A program made the position numbers and the translations under genes. Source: CAWGYT01 sp963826795 (GTDB lineage Bacteria; Planctomycetota; Planctomycetia; Pirellulales; Pirellulaceae). From it: a stretch of DNA of 64,000 nt. Below the pieces are notes generated by a model, which was not told the origin of the DNA, did not search any database, and saw nothing but the letters and a program-made list of their open reading frames with translations. Shown here piece after piece: positions 8,225-18,552 of the stretch (positions are counted from its first letter, which is position 1; each line of letters starts with the position of its first letter). The stretch is from positions 1 to 64,000 of the forward strand of contig CAWGYT010000013.1 of the NCBI GenBank assembly GCA_963826795.1, written 5' to 3'.

Positions 8225-10796
8225 TCAGCGAGCGACGCCGTCGGCTTCGGTCGCCACGCGGTCGCGATGTCGGGCTCCGACTGAAATCCCGATCCAGCCA
8301 TCGCGGGCCACGAATTGAGTGACGCCCAGGTCGTTCAATTGGGCGTTCTCCTTGATCCGGCCATGCAGAATCGTGAGCCGATGATCATGGCTCATCACCT
8401 TCGTGAAGATACCTCGCAGCGCGATCTGATCGCGAAATCCCAGCTGCTCACTGATCAGCTCGATTCCGCCATCTCGCTCGAGATCCAGATGGGTTTGCCC
8501 CATGTCGGCCCGATAGCGTCCGCGGGCGACGAAATTGCGCCACGTCCGATCGGGCGTGGTTAGTTCTTGGATCGCCATCTGGACGACCACTCGATCTTCG
8601 TCGAATTCAAACTGAATCGGCCGCTCTTTCGCCAGACGCAGCGAGACGCCTTCGGGAATCTCGTCTCGCACTTTTTCCCAATCAATCCGCAACTTCCCCG
8701 TAAGCTCGCGCAGCAAATCTTCCAGTTCGAACCGTTGATCTTCCAGTTCCAGCTGCTGCAACAGATTGTTGGCCGCCGACTCGTGCATCTGGAAGCTCAG
8801 CACGTTGTCGGGCAAGGCGCGCGGCCGAGGTGTGTAGGCGGCGAGCTGGACGGGCGATGCCAGCCGAAATCGCATCACAAGTCGATTGTCGACGGTCCGC
8901 ATCTCCATCGCTTGCGGATCGAGGTTCAGGTCTCGCAGCGGCGTCAACAGGGCGCTGTCCAAGCGGCTTTCGGCACCCGTGAGCCGCTGATGGATCGACT
9001 CGTCCATTTGTTTGCGGACACGACTCGCCACCTTCTGCCGCATGACGGACCGCACCTGCGGCGTCTGCTCGCGATGTTCGTCCATGGCGACCTGCCGCAG
9101 GATCCAGCCGAGGAGCGGGATCTGGTCGTAATCGCTTTCGATATCAATCAGACGGGATTGGCCCTCCGCGCGTGCCTCGGTCGGCGTCACGAACAACCCG
9201 TTGGCGGAGACGACGAGATCCTTCCCCGCCTGGAATTCGGCGCGGTCCCGCGAGAAGAAACGGAAAGGTCCCTTGGTGGAGACCGTTTGCGAGCGGCTCA
9301 GACCTTCGGCCTGAATCCTCAGCCGTAGGTGGCTCGGGTCATCGATCAGCCGCAGACGCAAGTCGGTCGAGGTTCGATTTTGACCCACCACCTCGGCCCC
9401 AAGAATCGTATCCCGAATCCGTTGCTGAATCGGCTCAAGCACCGGCAGCAGATCGTTCAGGAGCTGTCCCGAAACCGAAACTCGTACGTTGGCGTTGCGG
9501 TAATGAGCGTTGACAGTCTGAGACAGGCTCGATGCGCCGGAGTACCGACTGAACTGAAGATCCTCCAATTGAGACGTGACTTCCGAGGCCAGACTTGCCG
9601 AGCGAAACAGTTCGAATTGTTCCAGCGTGCGCACCAAATTGCTCAGGTCCAGCGGCCGCTCCGCCCAATCGTTCAACGTCCGCGTCAAATCGAGAATGGC
9701 TGGATCCTGCAGGAATTCGTGCTGCTCGCTCGTCAACCTGAACGTGGTGATTCGCCGCAGCACCGCGCGGGACGCCTCGACACGGACTGTCGAGTCGGTA
9801 TCCCAGGTCTCGGTTGCCACCTGAGTTAGCTTGTCGAGCATCAGATACTGTCGCCAGGCTTCGTGGTGAGGGTTGAGTCCCACGCGCCGATCCACCTCTT
9901 GCAAGACCGGCAAGGCGTCAATCACGTTGATCAACAGCGGCGTCGCCTCTTGCTCTTGCGCGATCCGCTGAATGTGCCCCCAGACCGCTCCCCGCCGCTC
10001 AATTCCGTACCGGATCCGGCGCAAGAGCACGCGGTCCGACTCCGTCAGATAGACTTCCAGGGATTTCGTCTGCTGGGCGAGCGACGCGAGGCGCTCCAGC
10101 TGTTCGACTACTCGCTGGTCCGTCAGGTGCGGCGACTGGTGCACCGAGTTCAGCGAGTTTTCGACGTCGTGTTTCCACGCGGCAACTTGGGCGGAGTTGG
10201 GAGCGAACTGGTCGAGCAGTTTCCAGAGTGCGGCGGGCCTGGGCCAGCAGGCCACCCGCTCGTCGGTCGTGATGGGTGCCGCGCCGTCCGGAAGCAGGTC
10301 GGCCGCGGGCAGCGACGAATTCAAGCCCGTCAGGTCGGATCGGGAGAGATCCAGCGGCGGGCGATTGCCGCGGACAAGTTTCGCCTCCGGCGGGACAAGC
10401 GGCCCACCCTCGCGCCCGCGCCCAAGGTGCCGCAACGGGCTGCGTTGCGTCGGCGGCGACCGGGATTGAGTCGGCAGGGAAGCTGCCGAACGGATCCGGC
10501 GTGGCGTCCCCCGCGAAACCGGGTGCCGCGTCGACGGCGACCCGCTGCGCAACCGGTGGCTCCAGCTTCGGCGCCTGCGGCAAGAGCAATTTCCAGCGTG
10601 CCGCGATCGGTAGCTGGCTCGACCGCGCCGGCTCAACCGCAACGGGCCGGCCAAAGACGACCTGCGTGAAATGTTCCCAGCGGGGCTGACCCCATTCCCC
10701 CGCAATCCACCCGCTGGGCAACCACAGCGCGAGCGCAAACAACACGAGTACCAGCGTCAGGTACGGCCACGTTCGGCTGCGGGGATAAACTTCCAT
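8225..10796 (-). CDS. Large membrane-anchored protein of unknown function, frame broken near 10.42 kb
   Basis: A protein of about 857 residues. The ATG at 10796 opens a short cytoplasmic start (MEVYPRSRTWPY), one membrane segment (LTLVLVLFALALWLP) and a proline/alanine-rich linker. Between about 10405 and 10440 the coding signal moves to another frame, which then stays open to 8225; the span has one base too many. The long remainder is rich in charged residues, helical, and lacks a domain I can name; it contains segments such as LDLSRSDLTGLN and RVSVSGQLLNDLLPVL. The topology suggests a large extracytoplasmic domain. The sulfatase lies downstream on the same strand. Confidence 0.65.
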
Positions 10797-11202
10797 GCGG
10801 TTCTTCCGTGCGTCGTCAACGCGGATGCGGAACTCGGGTGGCCAGTTCGTCGGGCGTCAATCCGTCAGCTCGAAATCGTGTTGCGTGACCAGGAGTCTTG
10901 TTGTGTGGTCGGGAGCCTCGCCCGTCCCGACAACGCCCGTCCCGAAATCGCCCGTCCCGACAGTGCCCGTCCCGACAATGCCCGTCCCGACAGCGCCCCG
11001 ACGGACGTCGTTTAGCTCATGCGTTCCCATGTAGGATCGGAAGCTGGCTTGGCTGAAGTGGACTCGGAATTCGCATTCAGCGGGTTGGAATTACGGCCCC
11101 CCCCGACGAAAAAACGCCGCTTGCCGATTGGCGAGAGTTTGCCGGCCAGGCAAAGAGCTTGCGTTAGGGAAGACAGTCGCGTCAGGAAGGGGGATCGCGA
11201 AG
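10797..11202. other. Intergenic stretch with a tandem array
   Basis: About 400 bases between two minus-strand genes. Apart from the 15-bp array at 10921-10995 it contains a run of C at 11098-11104 and an A-tract, but no recognisable gene, RNA or promoter. Confidence 0.4.
10921..10995. repeat. Five tandem 15-bp units
   Basis: Exactly five head-to-tail copies of CCCGTCCCGACARYG (third-last positions vary, and one unit has AAATCG) at 10921, 10936, 10951, 10966 and 10981. The 15-bp period keeps a reading frame, encoding a pentapeptide repeat on the plus strand, but no gene uses it. Confidence 0.85.
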
Positions 11203-12375
11203 TCAGCGCACCGGCCGTTCCAGAAACTTGATGCAGACCGGCATCGGCACGTTCCGTACGCTGCCGGTCGGAGCCAGCTTGCCCGTGTCGGAATCGATCC
11301 GGAACGTGACGACTGAACCGCTATCCTGATTCTCGGCCAGCAAAAATCGTCCGGTTGGATCGACGGCAAAGTTTCGGGGCGTCTTTCCCTGGGTCGATTG
11401 GATCTGCACGCGAGTCAGGCCGCCCGTTTCGTCGTCGACTTGAAAAACGGCGATGCTATCGTGGCCCCGGTTTGACCCGTAAACGAACTTGCCGCTCGGA
11501 TGCACGACGACCTCGGCCGTGTAACTCGGTTGTGGGTAGTCGTCCGGCAGCGTCGAAATGGTTTGCCGCGTGTCCAATTTGCCGGATGAGGGATCGTAAC
11601 CGAAAACGGTGATCGTCGACCGCAGCTCGTTGATCACATAGGCAAAGGCGCGGGTGGGATGAAACGCAAAGTGTCGCGGACCGGAGCCCGGCGCCAAGGC
11701 GACGCTGGGAGGCGCGCCCTCGCGTCGTAAATAACCGTCTTCGTATCGATAGCCTACGATCTGGTCGATGCCTAAATCCGCGACGAATGCGAATCGATTG
11801 GCGTGATCGAGGTTAATCGAATGAGCGTGCGGTGCCGCTTGGCGACCTGCATTGACGCTGGAGCCCTCGTGCTGCTGTAGGCTGAGCATCTCGCCCAAGC
11901 GTCCATCGGAGCCGATCGCCAGCGAGACGGCGCTCCCGCCTCCGTAGTTCGCGACGAGCACCGCGCGGCCCGCCCGATCGACGCTCAAATGGCAGGGTCC
12001 GCTCCCGCCTGAGGCCTGCGTATTCAGATGGCGCAGCGACCCGGTTGCTCGATCGACGGAAAACGCGTGGACGCAACCCGACGGTTTTCCCTCGAAGTCA
12101 CCGGTCTCGCCGACCGCATAAAGATAGTCTCCGCTGGGATGCAGCGCCACAAACGACGGGTTAGTCGACTTCGCCGCCAGCTTCGCCTCGCCCACTTCGC
12201 CCGTGCGGGCGTCAAAGGGTGCCACGTAGATCCCCTCGCTTTCGCCCTGGGTGTACGTCCCCAGGTAGACCCAGAAGTCGTCGGACGCTTCGGCCTCAGC
12301 GGTCTCCGCGCGAACCGAAATCAACATCGCACCTGCCAAGCATAGACCGATCGTCAACCGAGGGAGGAGATTCAT
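11203..12375 (-). CDS. Lactonase-family seven-bladed beta-propeller, exported
   Basis: Member of the YbhE/cycloisomerase-2 family, whose best-known member hydrolyses 6-phosphogluconolactone. The 390-residue product starts at the ATG at 12375, after GAGGGAGG-like purines, with a signal peptide (LTIGLCLAGAMLISVRA). Family landmarks are VYLGTYTQGESEGIY near residue 35, ALHPSGDYLYAVGE, GSGPCHLSVDRAGR, GSGPRHFAFHP, EVVVHPSGKFVYGSNRG and the end block TPRNFAVDPTGRFLLAENQDSG. Because of the export signal, a role in the pentose phosphate route is doubtful; an extracytoplasmic lactonase or non-enzymatic propeller is as likely. It follows xdhC by 84 bases. Confidence 0.85.
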   Translation of the reverse strand: MNLLPRLTIGLCLAGAMLISVRAETAEAEASDDFWVYLGTYTQGESEGIYVAPFDARTGEVGEAKLAAKSTNPSFVALHPSGDYLYAVGETGDFEGKPSGCVHAFSVDRATGSLRHLNTQASGGSGPCHLSVDRAGRAVLVANYGGGSAVSLAIGSDGRLGEMLSLQQHEGSSVNAGRQAAPHAHSINLDHANRFAFVADLGIDQIVGYRYEDGYLRREGAPPSVALAPGSGPRHFAFHPTRAFAYVINELRSTITVFGYDPSSGKLDTRQTISTLPDDYPQPSYTAEVVVHPSGKFVYGSNRGHDSIAVFQVDDETGGLTRVQIQSTQGKTPRNFAVDPTGRFLLAENQDSGSVVTFRIDSDTGKLAPTGSVRNVPMPVCIKFLERPVR

Positions 12376-12458
12376 GAGTGGCGCTTCCTGACTGAAGGGT
12401 GAAGGGAAGATGTCGTGAAAAGGAGCGGGCGTGGAACGCTTGAGACGAATAGGTTCCA

Positions 12459-13286
12459 TCACGCGGGTGCGGTGACAACGTGTTCGGGCAGTCGTTTCGC
12501 CCATTCGTCGCGGCGCTGAATCAACTGGGCCATGATGCTGATCGCGATCTCGCTGGGCTGGTTGTTTCCCAGCGGCAAGCCGATGGGACATTCGAACTGC
12601 TCCGCTTGCTCGCTGGGGATTCCGGCTTCGTTTAGTTCCCGAACCAGGACCTTGCGTTTGGCGCGGCTACCAATCACGCCCAAATAGGGGAACTGTCGGC
12701 CGACTTCGAAAACTCGCTGCAGAATGGGGCGATCGGTTCGATGCCCCATGGTCATGCAGATCACAAAGTCATGAGCGCTCAGGTCCGGGATCACGTCCGC
12801 CGGTTCGTCCTCTTGGCGCACCATCAACTGCGGAGCCGTGGGAAGTCGCTCGAGCCATTCCTGGCGGGGATCGACGCAGGTGATGTGACAATCCAACTGC
12901 AACAAGCCTCGCACCAACGCCTGCGCGACGTGACCGGCACCGAACACGACGACGTGCCAGCGGCGGAGGTTGAAAGTCTCGAAGAACAGTTTGACGACGC
13001 CTCCGCAGGTCATGCCGACGTCGCGTTGCAAATTCCAATCGACCAGCGTTGCCGCGGAGACCTGCCGGCCCGGCTGGAGTAACTCGAGTGCAAAATCAAT
13101 CGCCTTCCGCTCGACTCGTCCGCCGCCCACCGTGCCGAATGCCAAGCCACGGTGATCCACGAGCATTTTGGAGCCGGGGTCCTGCGGCGTGCTGCCGACC
13201 GCCTCAATCAAGGTCACGGACACGAACGGCAGGCCGCTCCGATCCAGTTCGGCCAGCTTTTCGACATATCGATTGGCGTAACTCAC
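12459..13286 (-). CDS. xdhC: XdhC/CoxI-family accessory factor
   Basis: XdhC proteins handle the molybdenum cofactor and insert its sulfurated form into xanthine dehydrogenase-type hydroxylases. The 275-residue protein has the N-terminal XdhC/CoxI domain (SVTLIEAVGSTPQDPGSKM, then FGTVGGGRVERKA and the MTCGG cofactor-related motif near residue 95) and a C-terminal Rossmann-like domain with VVFGAGHVAQAL, followed by GVIGSRAKRKVL and CPIGLPLGNNQPSEIAISI. No molybdenum hydroxylase genes lie in the window, so its client is elsewhere. It begins 40 bases after the ABC permease gene and may be read through from it. Confidence 0.9.
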   Translation of the reverse strand: MSYANRYVEKLAELDRSGLPFVSVTLIEAVGSTPQDPGSKMLVDHRGLAFGTVGGGRVERKAIDFALELLQPGRQVSAATLVDWNLQRDVGMTCGGVVKLFFETFNLRRWHVVVFGAGHVAQALVRGLLQLDCHITCVDPRQEWLERLPTAPQLMVRQEDEPADVIPDLSAHDFVICMTMGHRTDRPILQRVFEVGRQFPYLGVIGSRAKRKVLVRELNEAGIPSEQAEQFECPIGLPLGNNQPSEIAISIMAQLIQRRDEWAKRLPEHVVTAPA

Positions 13287-13326
13287 CGCGCAAACCTTTT
13301 CGTCTCTCTCGCTGCCACCTCACGGT

Positions 13327-14987
13327 TCAGACCTCGGCCAGAGGGTCTCTTACGACCGGCGGTTTGTCGCCGCGCAGCTGCTGATCTTCCAACTTGACCC
13401 GCTCCGGCGCTTCGACGCGAACGGCTTCAATCTCGGACCGGACGACCATCATATTAATCAACAGGATCACGCCTGTCGCCAGACCGACTCCGATCGGCAC
13501 GAAAGGATCCGTCACGCCCGTGTCAATGCACTCTTCGAGGGTCCAGAGCCAGTTGGTGATCTGCGTCGCGGAGTAATTAAACGGCCCGAACCGATGCACC
13601 CATGACTCGAGGACGAAGGGCAAAGCCGAGCCGGCCAACAGGACCAGGACGTGGATCAGGGTGGGCAGCACGAAACCATACCGCTCGCGGCGCGGGATCA
13701 GCACGATCAACAGGCGCGACAGGCCCAGGTAGCAAATATAGTAACCGGCCGACAACAGGCGCAGGTCGACACGCGCGTATCGAAACCGGCAAGTCGATAT
13801 TGGGGTACCGGGTAACCAAACATCTCTTGAGTGATGACGGCCGTCGTGACGAGCCCCGCCAAGAGCAGCATGTGGCTGACCGCGAACACGAATCCGGTCC
13901 CGGAACCCGGATTGAACCAGGTCAAATAGACTCGGCCCAGGAACGACATCGGCAATTGGCGTCGCACACGCGGCGACAGCACCGCACTCTCGCCCGTCAT
14001 CAGGATTCCGTACACGCACCAGTGGATTCCGGCAAAGATGAAGGCGACCAACAGCATTTCGACCGCGCCGAATTGAAACCACGCATATGCGACCCAGCCG
14101 ATATACAGCAGGTTTTGAATCGCGATCACGACGCGAATCGGAGTCGAGCGGTTGTCGCTGGCAAAGCTGTTCTGCGCCGCCGCGACGGCGATCAGCAAGG
14201 CCACGTAACTCACGAACGCCGTCAGTACGGCCAGCTGCGCCGTCCAGAATTCCAGGTCGTCCACCGGCAGATTGTCCAGACTCCCGTCCAGCATCTCGGC
14301 GACGCCAATTGCCCACCAGAAACCGACGAAAGCAAGTCCCAGCAGCAAGACGACGGAGATCAGGCTTTGCCATTGCCGCGAACGGGCCAGACCGGCGAAC
14401 ACCAGACCCACGCAGCACAGCAAGACGGAAACGCAGAAGGTGTACAGCAGCAGCAACGCGATTGAAATCAAATCAACGCCCCGCAGCATGTAGGTGAACG
14501 CGATGCACGGAGCCAGGGCCGAATAGTAGACCATCATCTGCAGCAGCGAGCTGCCGAGCTTGCCGGTGACGATTTGGCGCGAGCTGAGCGTCGAAATCGA
14601 GAGTAACTCGTACGTGCCATCCTCCCGCTCGGCGGCCAGCGAACGAAATGAACTGAACGGGACGATCAGCAAGAGCGGGACGGCCAGGACGAAATAGTAA
14701 CCGCTCAGCAACATCATCCCCGAGGGCGCGTAGTAAATATCCGGCATCTGGCTGATCACGCCCAGGATCGACCAGGCCCAGCCGCAGATCAGCAGCAAGG
14801 CGAAGCTGATCGTAAACTGCTTGCTCTTGAGTGCCTGACGAGCCTCCTTCACCAGAATCGGATTCAGGCGGTCGCCCCAGCGCTCCAGGAGTGCCTCAAT
14901 GCGGTCGAGCACGTTTCGCCCCCACGAACTGGCGGGGACACTCGGCTCGGCCAAGGGCGGGAGTGCGAGCGGGTCGAGCTTGGTCAT
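13327..14987 (-). CDS. ABC-2 type transporter permease, frame broken near 13.78 kb
   Basis: Membrane component of an ABC exporter. Starting from ATG 14987 it has a cytoplasmic N-terminus with NPILVKEARQALKSKQF, the typical opening of planctomycete ABC-2 permeases, followed by multiple hydrophobic helices and the conserved AAEREDGTYELLSISTLSS loop. After about 13810 the sense moves to another frame (VDLRLLSAGYYICYLGLSRLL onward, last helices and a charged tail ending at 13327). The overlap zone is 13745-13810 and the total is one base short. Its ATPase partner lies 160 bases upstream. Substrate unknown. Confidence 0.8.
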
Positions 14988-15028
14988 GGGTCGTCGATCC
15001 AATCGAGAGGACTGCGAGACGTCGTCAG

Positions 15029-15063
15029 GGCTTATGGCTTTTGGCTTATGGCTTATGGTTTTC
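15029..15063. repeat. Heptanucleotide tandem repeat (GGCTTAT)
   Basis: Four 7-bp units, GGCTTAT, GGCTTTT, GGCTTAT, GGCTTAT, followed by a degenerate fifth GGTTTTC. It lies between the ABC permease and ATPase genes, just past a GAGACGTCGTC motif at 15017. Confidence 0.75.
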
Positions 15064-15074
15064 GTGTCGTTAAA

Positions 15075-15102
15075 CCGGGAGGGCGAGGCACCTGCCGAGC
15101 CG
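15075..15102. repeat. REP-like GGGAGGGCGAGG half-site
   Basis: Single copy of the dispersed motif CGGGAGGGCGAGGC...GCCGAGCC, which recurs as inverted pairs at 18962-19043 and 47304-47383. Confidence 0.6.
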
Positions 15103-15146
15103 AACCCGCTCTTGAGTTCTTGCTCGATCGTTGCGGTGGTGTCGCG

Positions 15147-16178
15147 TCACTGGACGAGTCCTTGCGTGATATGCATGAAGACATCTTCGAGCGATTTTTC
15201 CTCGCTGCGAAACTCGGCGACTTCGAAGCCTGCCTGGATCATTTCCCGCAGCCATTTGGCCTCGTCGGGTCGATGGCCCGGATGCGAAAAGAAGACGTGT
15301 TCGCCCTCGCATTTCACCTCGGTCACGTCCGGTTGTTGTCGCAGCCATTCGCTCGCCGCTTCTCCGCCGCCGAGCACGCGGACGCGCACCTCGCGATGCG
15401 TCCCCAATTGTTGTTGTATTTCCTCGACCGTCCCCGTGGCCAGCAACTCACCTCGTTCGATGATGCCGACGCGATCGCACATTTCCGCCAGCTCGGTCAA
15501 GATATGCGAGCTGACCAGCACGGTTTTTCCCTCGCCTTCGGCCAGCTGCCCAATCATTTCCCGCAATTCGATTCGTGCGCGGGGGTCCAATCCCGCTGCG
15601 GGTTCGTCCAGAATCAGAACGCTGGGATTGTGAATCATGGATCGACCCAGACAAAGCCGCTGCTTCATCCCTTTCGATAAGCCGGAGATCGGCTTCTCGG
15701 CCAACTTGTCCAGATTCGTAAAGCTCATCACATGCCGGAGCGCACGATGGCGTTCGCGACCCGCGAGTCCGTAGGCTCGGGCATAGAAATCGAGATACTC
15801 TTGGCAGTTGACGTTCGTATACGTCCCAAAATAGTCGGGCATAAAACCCAGCCGCTTGCGCACTCGGTCCGGATCGTTGATCACGGAAAAGCCGTCAATG
15901 AAGGCGTCACCGTAGCTGGGCAAGTCCAGCGTCGCCAGAATTCTCATGCTGGTGGTCTTGCCCGCCCCGTTGGGGCCGATGTAGCCGAAGACTCGTCCAC
16001 GGGGGACGGAGAACGACACGTCATTCACCGCCTTCGTGGACCCGAAAAAGCGATGGAGCCTCCGCAGCTCGATGATATCGCCGCAATCCGAATGGACCAT
16101 CGACGGCGCTGAACTTGTCTGGGTTGCGAGATCCATATTCGGCGTGCTTCTGTCGAGTGTCGCTTGTTTACCAGCCAC
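15147..16178 (-). CDS. ABC transporter ATP-binding protein
   Basis: ATPase subunit of an ABC-2 type exporter, 343 residues. Walker A is GPNGAGKTT (68-76), the signature motif LSKGMKQRL begins near 166, and Walker B is VLILDEP with catalytic E191, followed by the D-loop and the switch histidine in SSHIL. After about residue 245 a C-terminal regulatory extension ends with EKSLEDVFMHITQGL, the usual end of this family. Its start at 16178 overlaps the end of the upstream membrane protein gene by 11 bases, which suggests translational coupling; an internal ATG at 16136 is possible. It works with the permease encoded just downstream. Confidence 0.93.
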   Translation of the reverse strand: MAGKQATLDRSTPNMDLATQTSSAPSMVHSDCGDIIELRRLHRFFGSTKAVNDVSFSVPRGRVFGYIGPNGAGKTTSMRILATLDLPSYGDAFIDGFSVINDPDRVRKRLGFMPDYFGTYTNVNCQEYLDFYARAYGLAGRERHRALRHVMSFTNLDKLAEKPISGLSKGMKQRLCLGRSMIHNPSVLILDEPAAGLDPRARIELREMIGQLAEGEGKTVLVSSHILTELAEMCDRVGIIERGELLATGTVEEIQQQLGTHREVRVRVLGGGEAASEWLRQQPDVTEVKCEGEHVFFSHPGHRPDEAKWLREMIQAGFEVAEFRSEEKSLEDVFMHITQGLVQ

Positions 16179-18501
16179 CGCGCACGAGGTGGAATCCTTC
16201 GACCTGCGTGCTGTTGGCCACGCCGAGCGGAACGAAGGGCAAAGCCTTGGACGTAATCGCGATGTAGTGCCGTCCGGTCACCAGCTGATCGTCCCGCAGG
16301 TCGTCGATGACCTGCGTGAGCTCGCGTTCGAGCAGACTGGTCGAAAAGCTGGGCGACGCGAAGCCTGCATCGTAACCGTTGTACGAGCGTCGCATTCTTC
16401 GCCAATCGGCCGCCGCCGGAGCGTAGCCGGGGGGCTGAAGAGGTTGGTGTGCGGCGTAGATCGCCAGCAACTTGGCCCGAACCTCTTCCAACGCGATCGG
16501 CACCAGTGTGACTTCCGCACTCGGCTGAAGACGCTCCGCCCAAAACACTTCGCCGTTGTCGATCACTACCAGCTGCTCGATCTTGACGGGCCAGTCATGC
16601 TTGACGAGTGGCGATGGCTTGGACGGTTCGCGGCGAATCTGCAACGAGGATTCGAATCGAGCGCCCGGATTGATCACCAGCGTCTGGCAAGTCGATCTCG
16701 CCTTCAGGAAGCCGTCGGTCAATTCTTGATTCTTCGCCCAACGAGTCAAGCGGCGGCCGTTTTGGTCCTGCTGGGGGTTGGCGGCCACGGGAAAAATGGC
16801 GGCGGTGCGCGGATAAACCAGTCCGGACGAGGGCACAACGCCGGCGTAGTACGCCTGCCGCGACCAGGAGACGACTTCGCCGTTCTCAAGCACCTGGCTG
16901 AAGCTCCGGACGCGCGTTCGGGTCCCGAATCCGTCCTTTACGATCGCGTAGGCATACAGCCCCGCCGTCACGATCGCTGCGCCCAACGGCACAGTGATCA
17001 GCAGCAGATAAAGCCTTTTTGCGCGACCAAGCAGCCAATAGTTGACTGGACCGATCGTGATCATGAACAACGTAATGATGCCCAGAAACCCTTTTACTGG
17101 CGCCGCGCCGACACCGGGAATCAGGAAATCCCAAAACCCGATGTTGCTGCGGATGCGAGACATGCCATGACGGGCGTACCAGCGCCAGCGCGACGTTCCC
17201 AATTCCTGAAACATCCAGGCCCATTGGTCGGCGGCAGGCTCGTTCAGGTCGCTGGCGGCCAGCGCGATCACGCGCCCCATCCCCAGAGCGCGCAGGACGA
17301 AAATCGGTTCGGGAGCCGGCTCCGCCGACCCCTTCGAATTTGAATCGTATTCCTCAATCGACTCCTCGATCCAACCACCGCTCTGGTACCTGCGAACGAC
17401 CGAATCTCGCTGGGAGAGGCTCGCGAGCGTTTCGTCGCCGTAGCGCTCCGGGTCAGGACGACGCCAAGCGTTCGATTCCGGCTTCGCAGGAAACCGAATG
17501 AGTTGATCGAGTGCCGACATGTCGGTCAGGTTCGAATCGACGCCGAACACCAGCAGGTTGCCGCCGGCCAGGACATACCGGCGAATCGCCTGCCAGGTCT
17601 CAGGCTGGGTTTCGGTGAGGAATCGCAAGTCCGCCAGGGTCACGACAATCAGGTCCAGGCAGGTGTAGCCCTGCCATTGCGCTGGCAACATCTCCGGCGG
17701 CAGCAATTCAAATGTTTGCAGTCGCTGCACACTTTGCAGGATTTCGGAGTCCGGTCGACGCGTTGGCGTGGCCTCGGTGGTCGTCCGATTCGAGTTCGCC
17801 CACAGCGTCTGAACAAAGTCTTCGTTCGGCGGCAACAGCGCGGCGAGGGCAACCACGTCGGGCAAGTCCGTCCGGGCACCCTTCCCACTCTGCGCGGTCA
17901 GCGTCATCGCTTGAGCCGGGGGAGGTGCGTCGCGGTCGATGAATAGAATCGAGGGAAACGACTCGGTCCAGTCCCACGTCGTAACATTGCGGGGGAGTCC
18001 TAATCGGCCGCTGAGATCTTCCAATCGGCGACCTTCTTCGCGCGTCTCAATGTCCAACTGTTGAAAGATCTCGAACTGTGGCACCAGCACGTCCTTCGTG
18101 ACACGCGTCGATCCTTCGGGAATCTCGACGTCGAACTCGATTCCTTCTCGACCGCGATTCCACGAATTCGGAGACAGCCGAACCGTGATCCTACGATCGG
18201 CCAATGCCGCGGGAATCGACAGCACCTCAATTTGCAGCGGGCGGTAACCGGTGGCATCAACCCAATTGCTGTGGATCCTCAGCTGCAACCCGCTCGGCTT
18301 TTTCGGCATGGGCCCGGCGATCGGCAAACTTGCCGTGAAGTACGACCCGGCTTGGACCGAATTCAGCGTGGGGGCGGAAAGGACGATCCCCAAGCTGAGC
18401 AGCGCGGCCAGCTTGGCCATCGCATGAAGGCTCTTGGCCGACGGCGTTCTCCGCGGCGTTGCAGGCGGTTTGGCGGCGATTTCTGGTACGGTCACGTCCA
18501 T
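16168..18501 (-). CDS. Large exported/membrane protein in the ABC exporter operon
   Basis: A 777-residue protein with an N-terminal signal or anchor (LAALLSLGIVLSAPTLNSV), a beta-rich region to about residue 200, a GATase1-like alpha/beta segment near 275-330 (LDLIVVTLADLRFL, YVLAGGNLLVFG), and two or three membrane helices around residues 465-525 (GFLGIITLFMITIGPVNYWLL and LYLLLITVPLGAAIVTAGL). This layout recurs in planctomycete proteins encoded beside ABC-2 exporters and resembles the auxiliary proteins of gliding-type exporters, but I cannot assign a family with certainty. It overlaps the ATPase gene. Confidence 0.75.
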   Translation of the reverse strand: MDVTVPEIAAKPPATPRRTPSAKSLHAMAKLAALLSLGIVLSAPTLNSVQAGSYFTASLPIAGPMPKKPSGLQLRIHSNWVDATGYRPLQIEVLSIPAALADRRITVRLSPNSWNRGREGIEFDVEIPEGSTRVTKDVLVPQFEIFQQLDIETREEGRRLEDLSGRLGLPRNVTTWDWTESFPSILFIDRDAPPPAQAMTLTAQSGKGARTDLPDVVALAALLPPNEDFVQTLWANSNRTTTEATPTRRPDSEILQSVQRLQTFELLPPEMLPAQWQGYTCLDLIVVTLADLRFLTETQPETWQAIRRYVLAGGNLLVFGVDSNLTDMSALDQLIRFPAKPESNAWRRPDPERYGDETLASLSQRDSVVRRYQSGGWIEESIEEYDSNSKGSAEPAPEPIFVLRALGMGRVIALAASDLNEPAADQWAWMFQELGTSRWRWYARHGMSRIRSNIGFWDFLIPGVGAAPVKGFLGIITLFMITIGPVNYWLLGRAKRLYLLLITVPLGAAIVTAGLYAYAIVKDGFGTRTRVRSFSQVLENGEVVSWSRQAYYAGVVPSSGLVYPRTAAIFPVAANPQQDQNGRRLTRWAKNQELTDGFLKARSTCQTLVINPGARFESSLQIRREPSKPSPLVKHDWPVKIEQLVVIDNGEVFWAERLQPSAEVTLVPIALEEVRAKLLAIYAAHQPLQPPGYAPAAADWRRMRRSYNGYDAGFASPSFSTSLLERELTQVIDDLRDDQLVTGRHYIAITSKALPFVPLGVANSTQVEGFHLVRGGW

Positions 18502-18552
18502 CTCCAGTTTTGCTCACCCCGCCCGCTTCGAATCGGCCGGCGCGTCGGCGAG

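Noticed and set aside
8047..8301. N-terminal extension of the sulfatase
   Set aside because: The open frame runs through an 85-bp hairpin repeat and lacks a plausible start; the ATG at 8046 with a good ribosome-binding site and following signal peptide is preferred.
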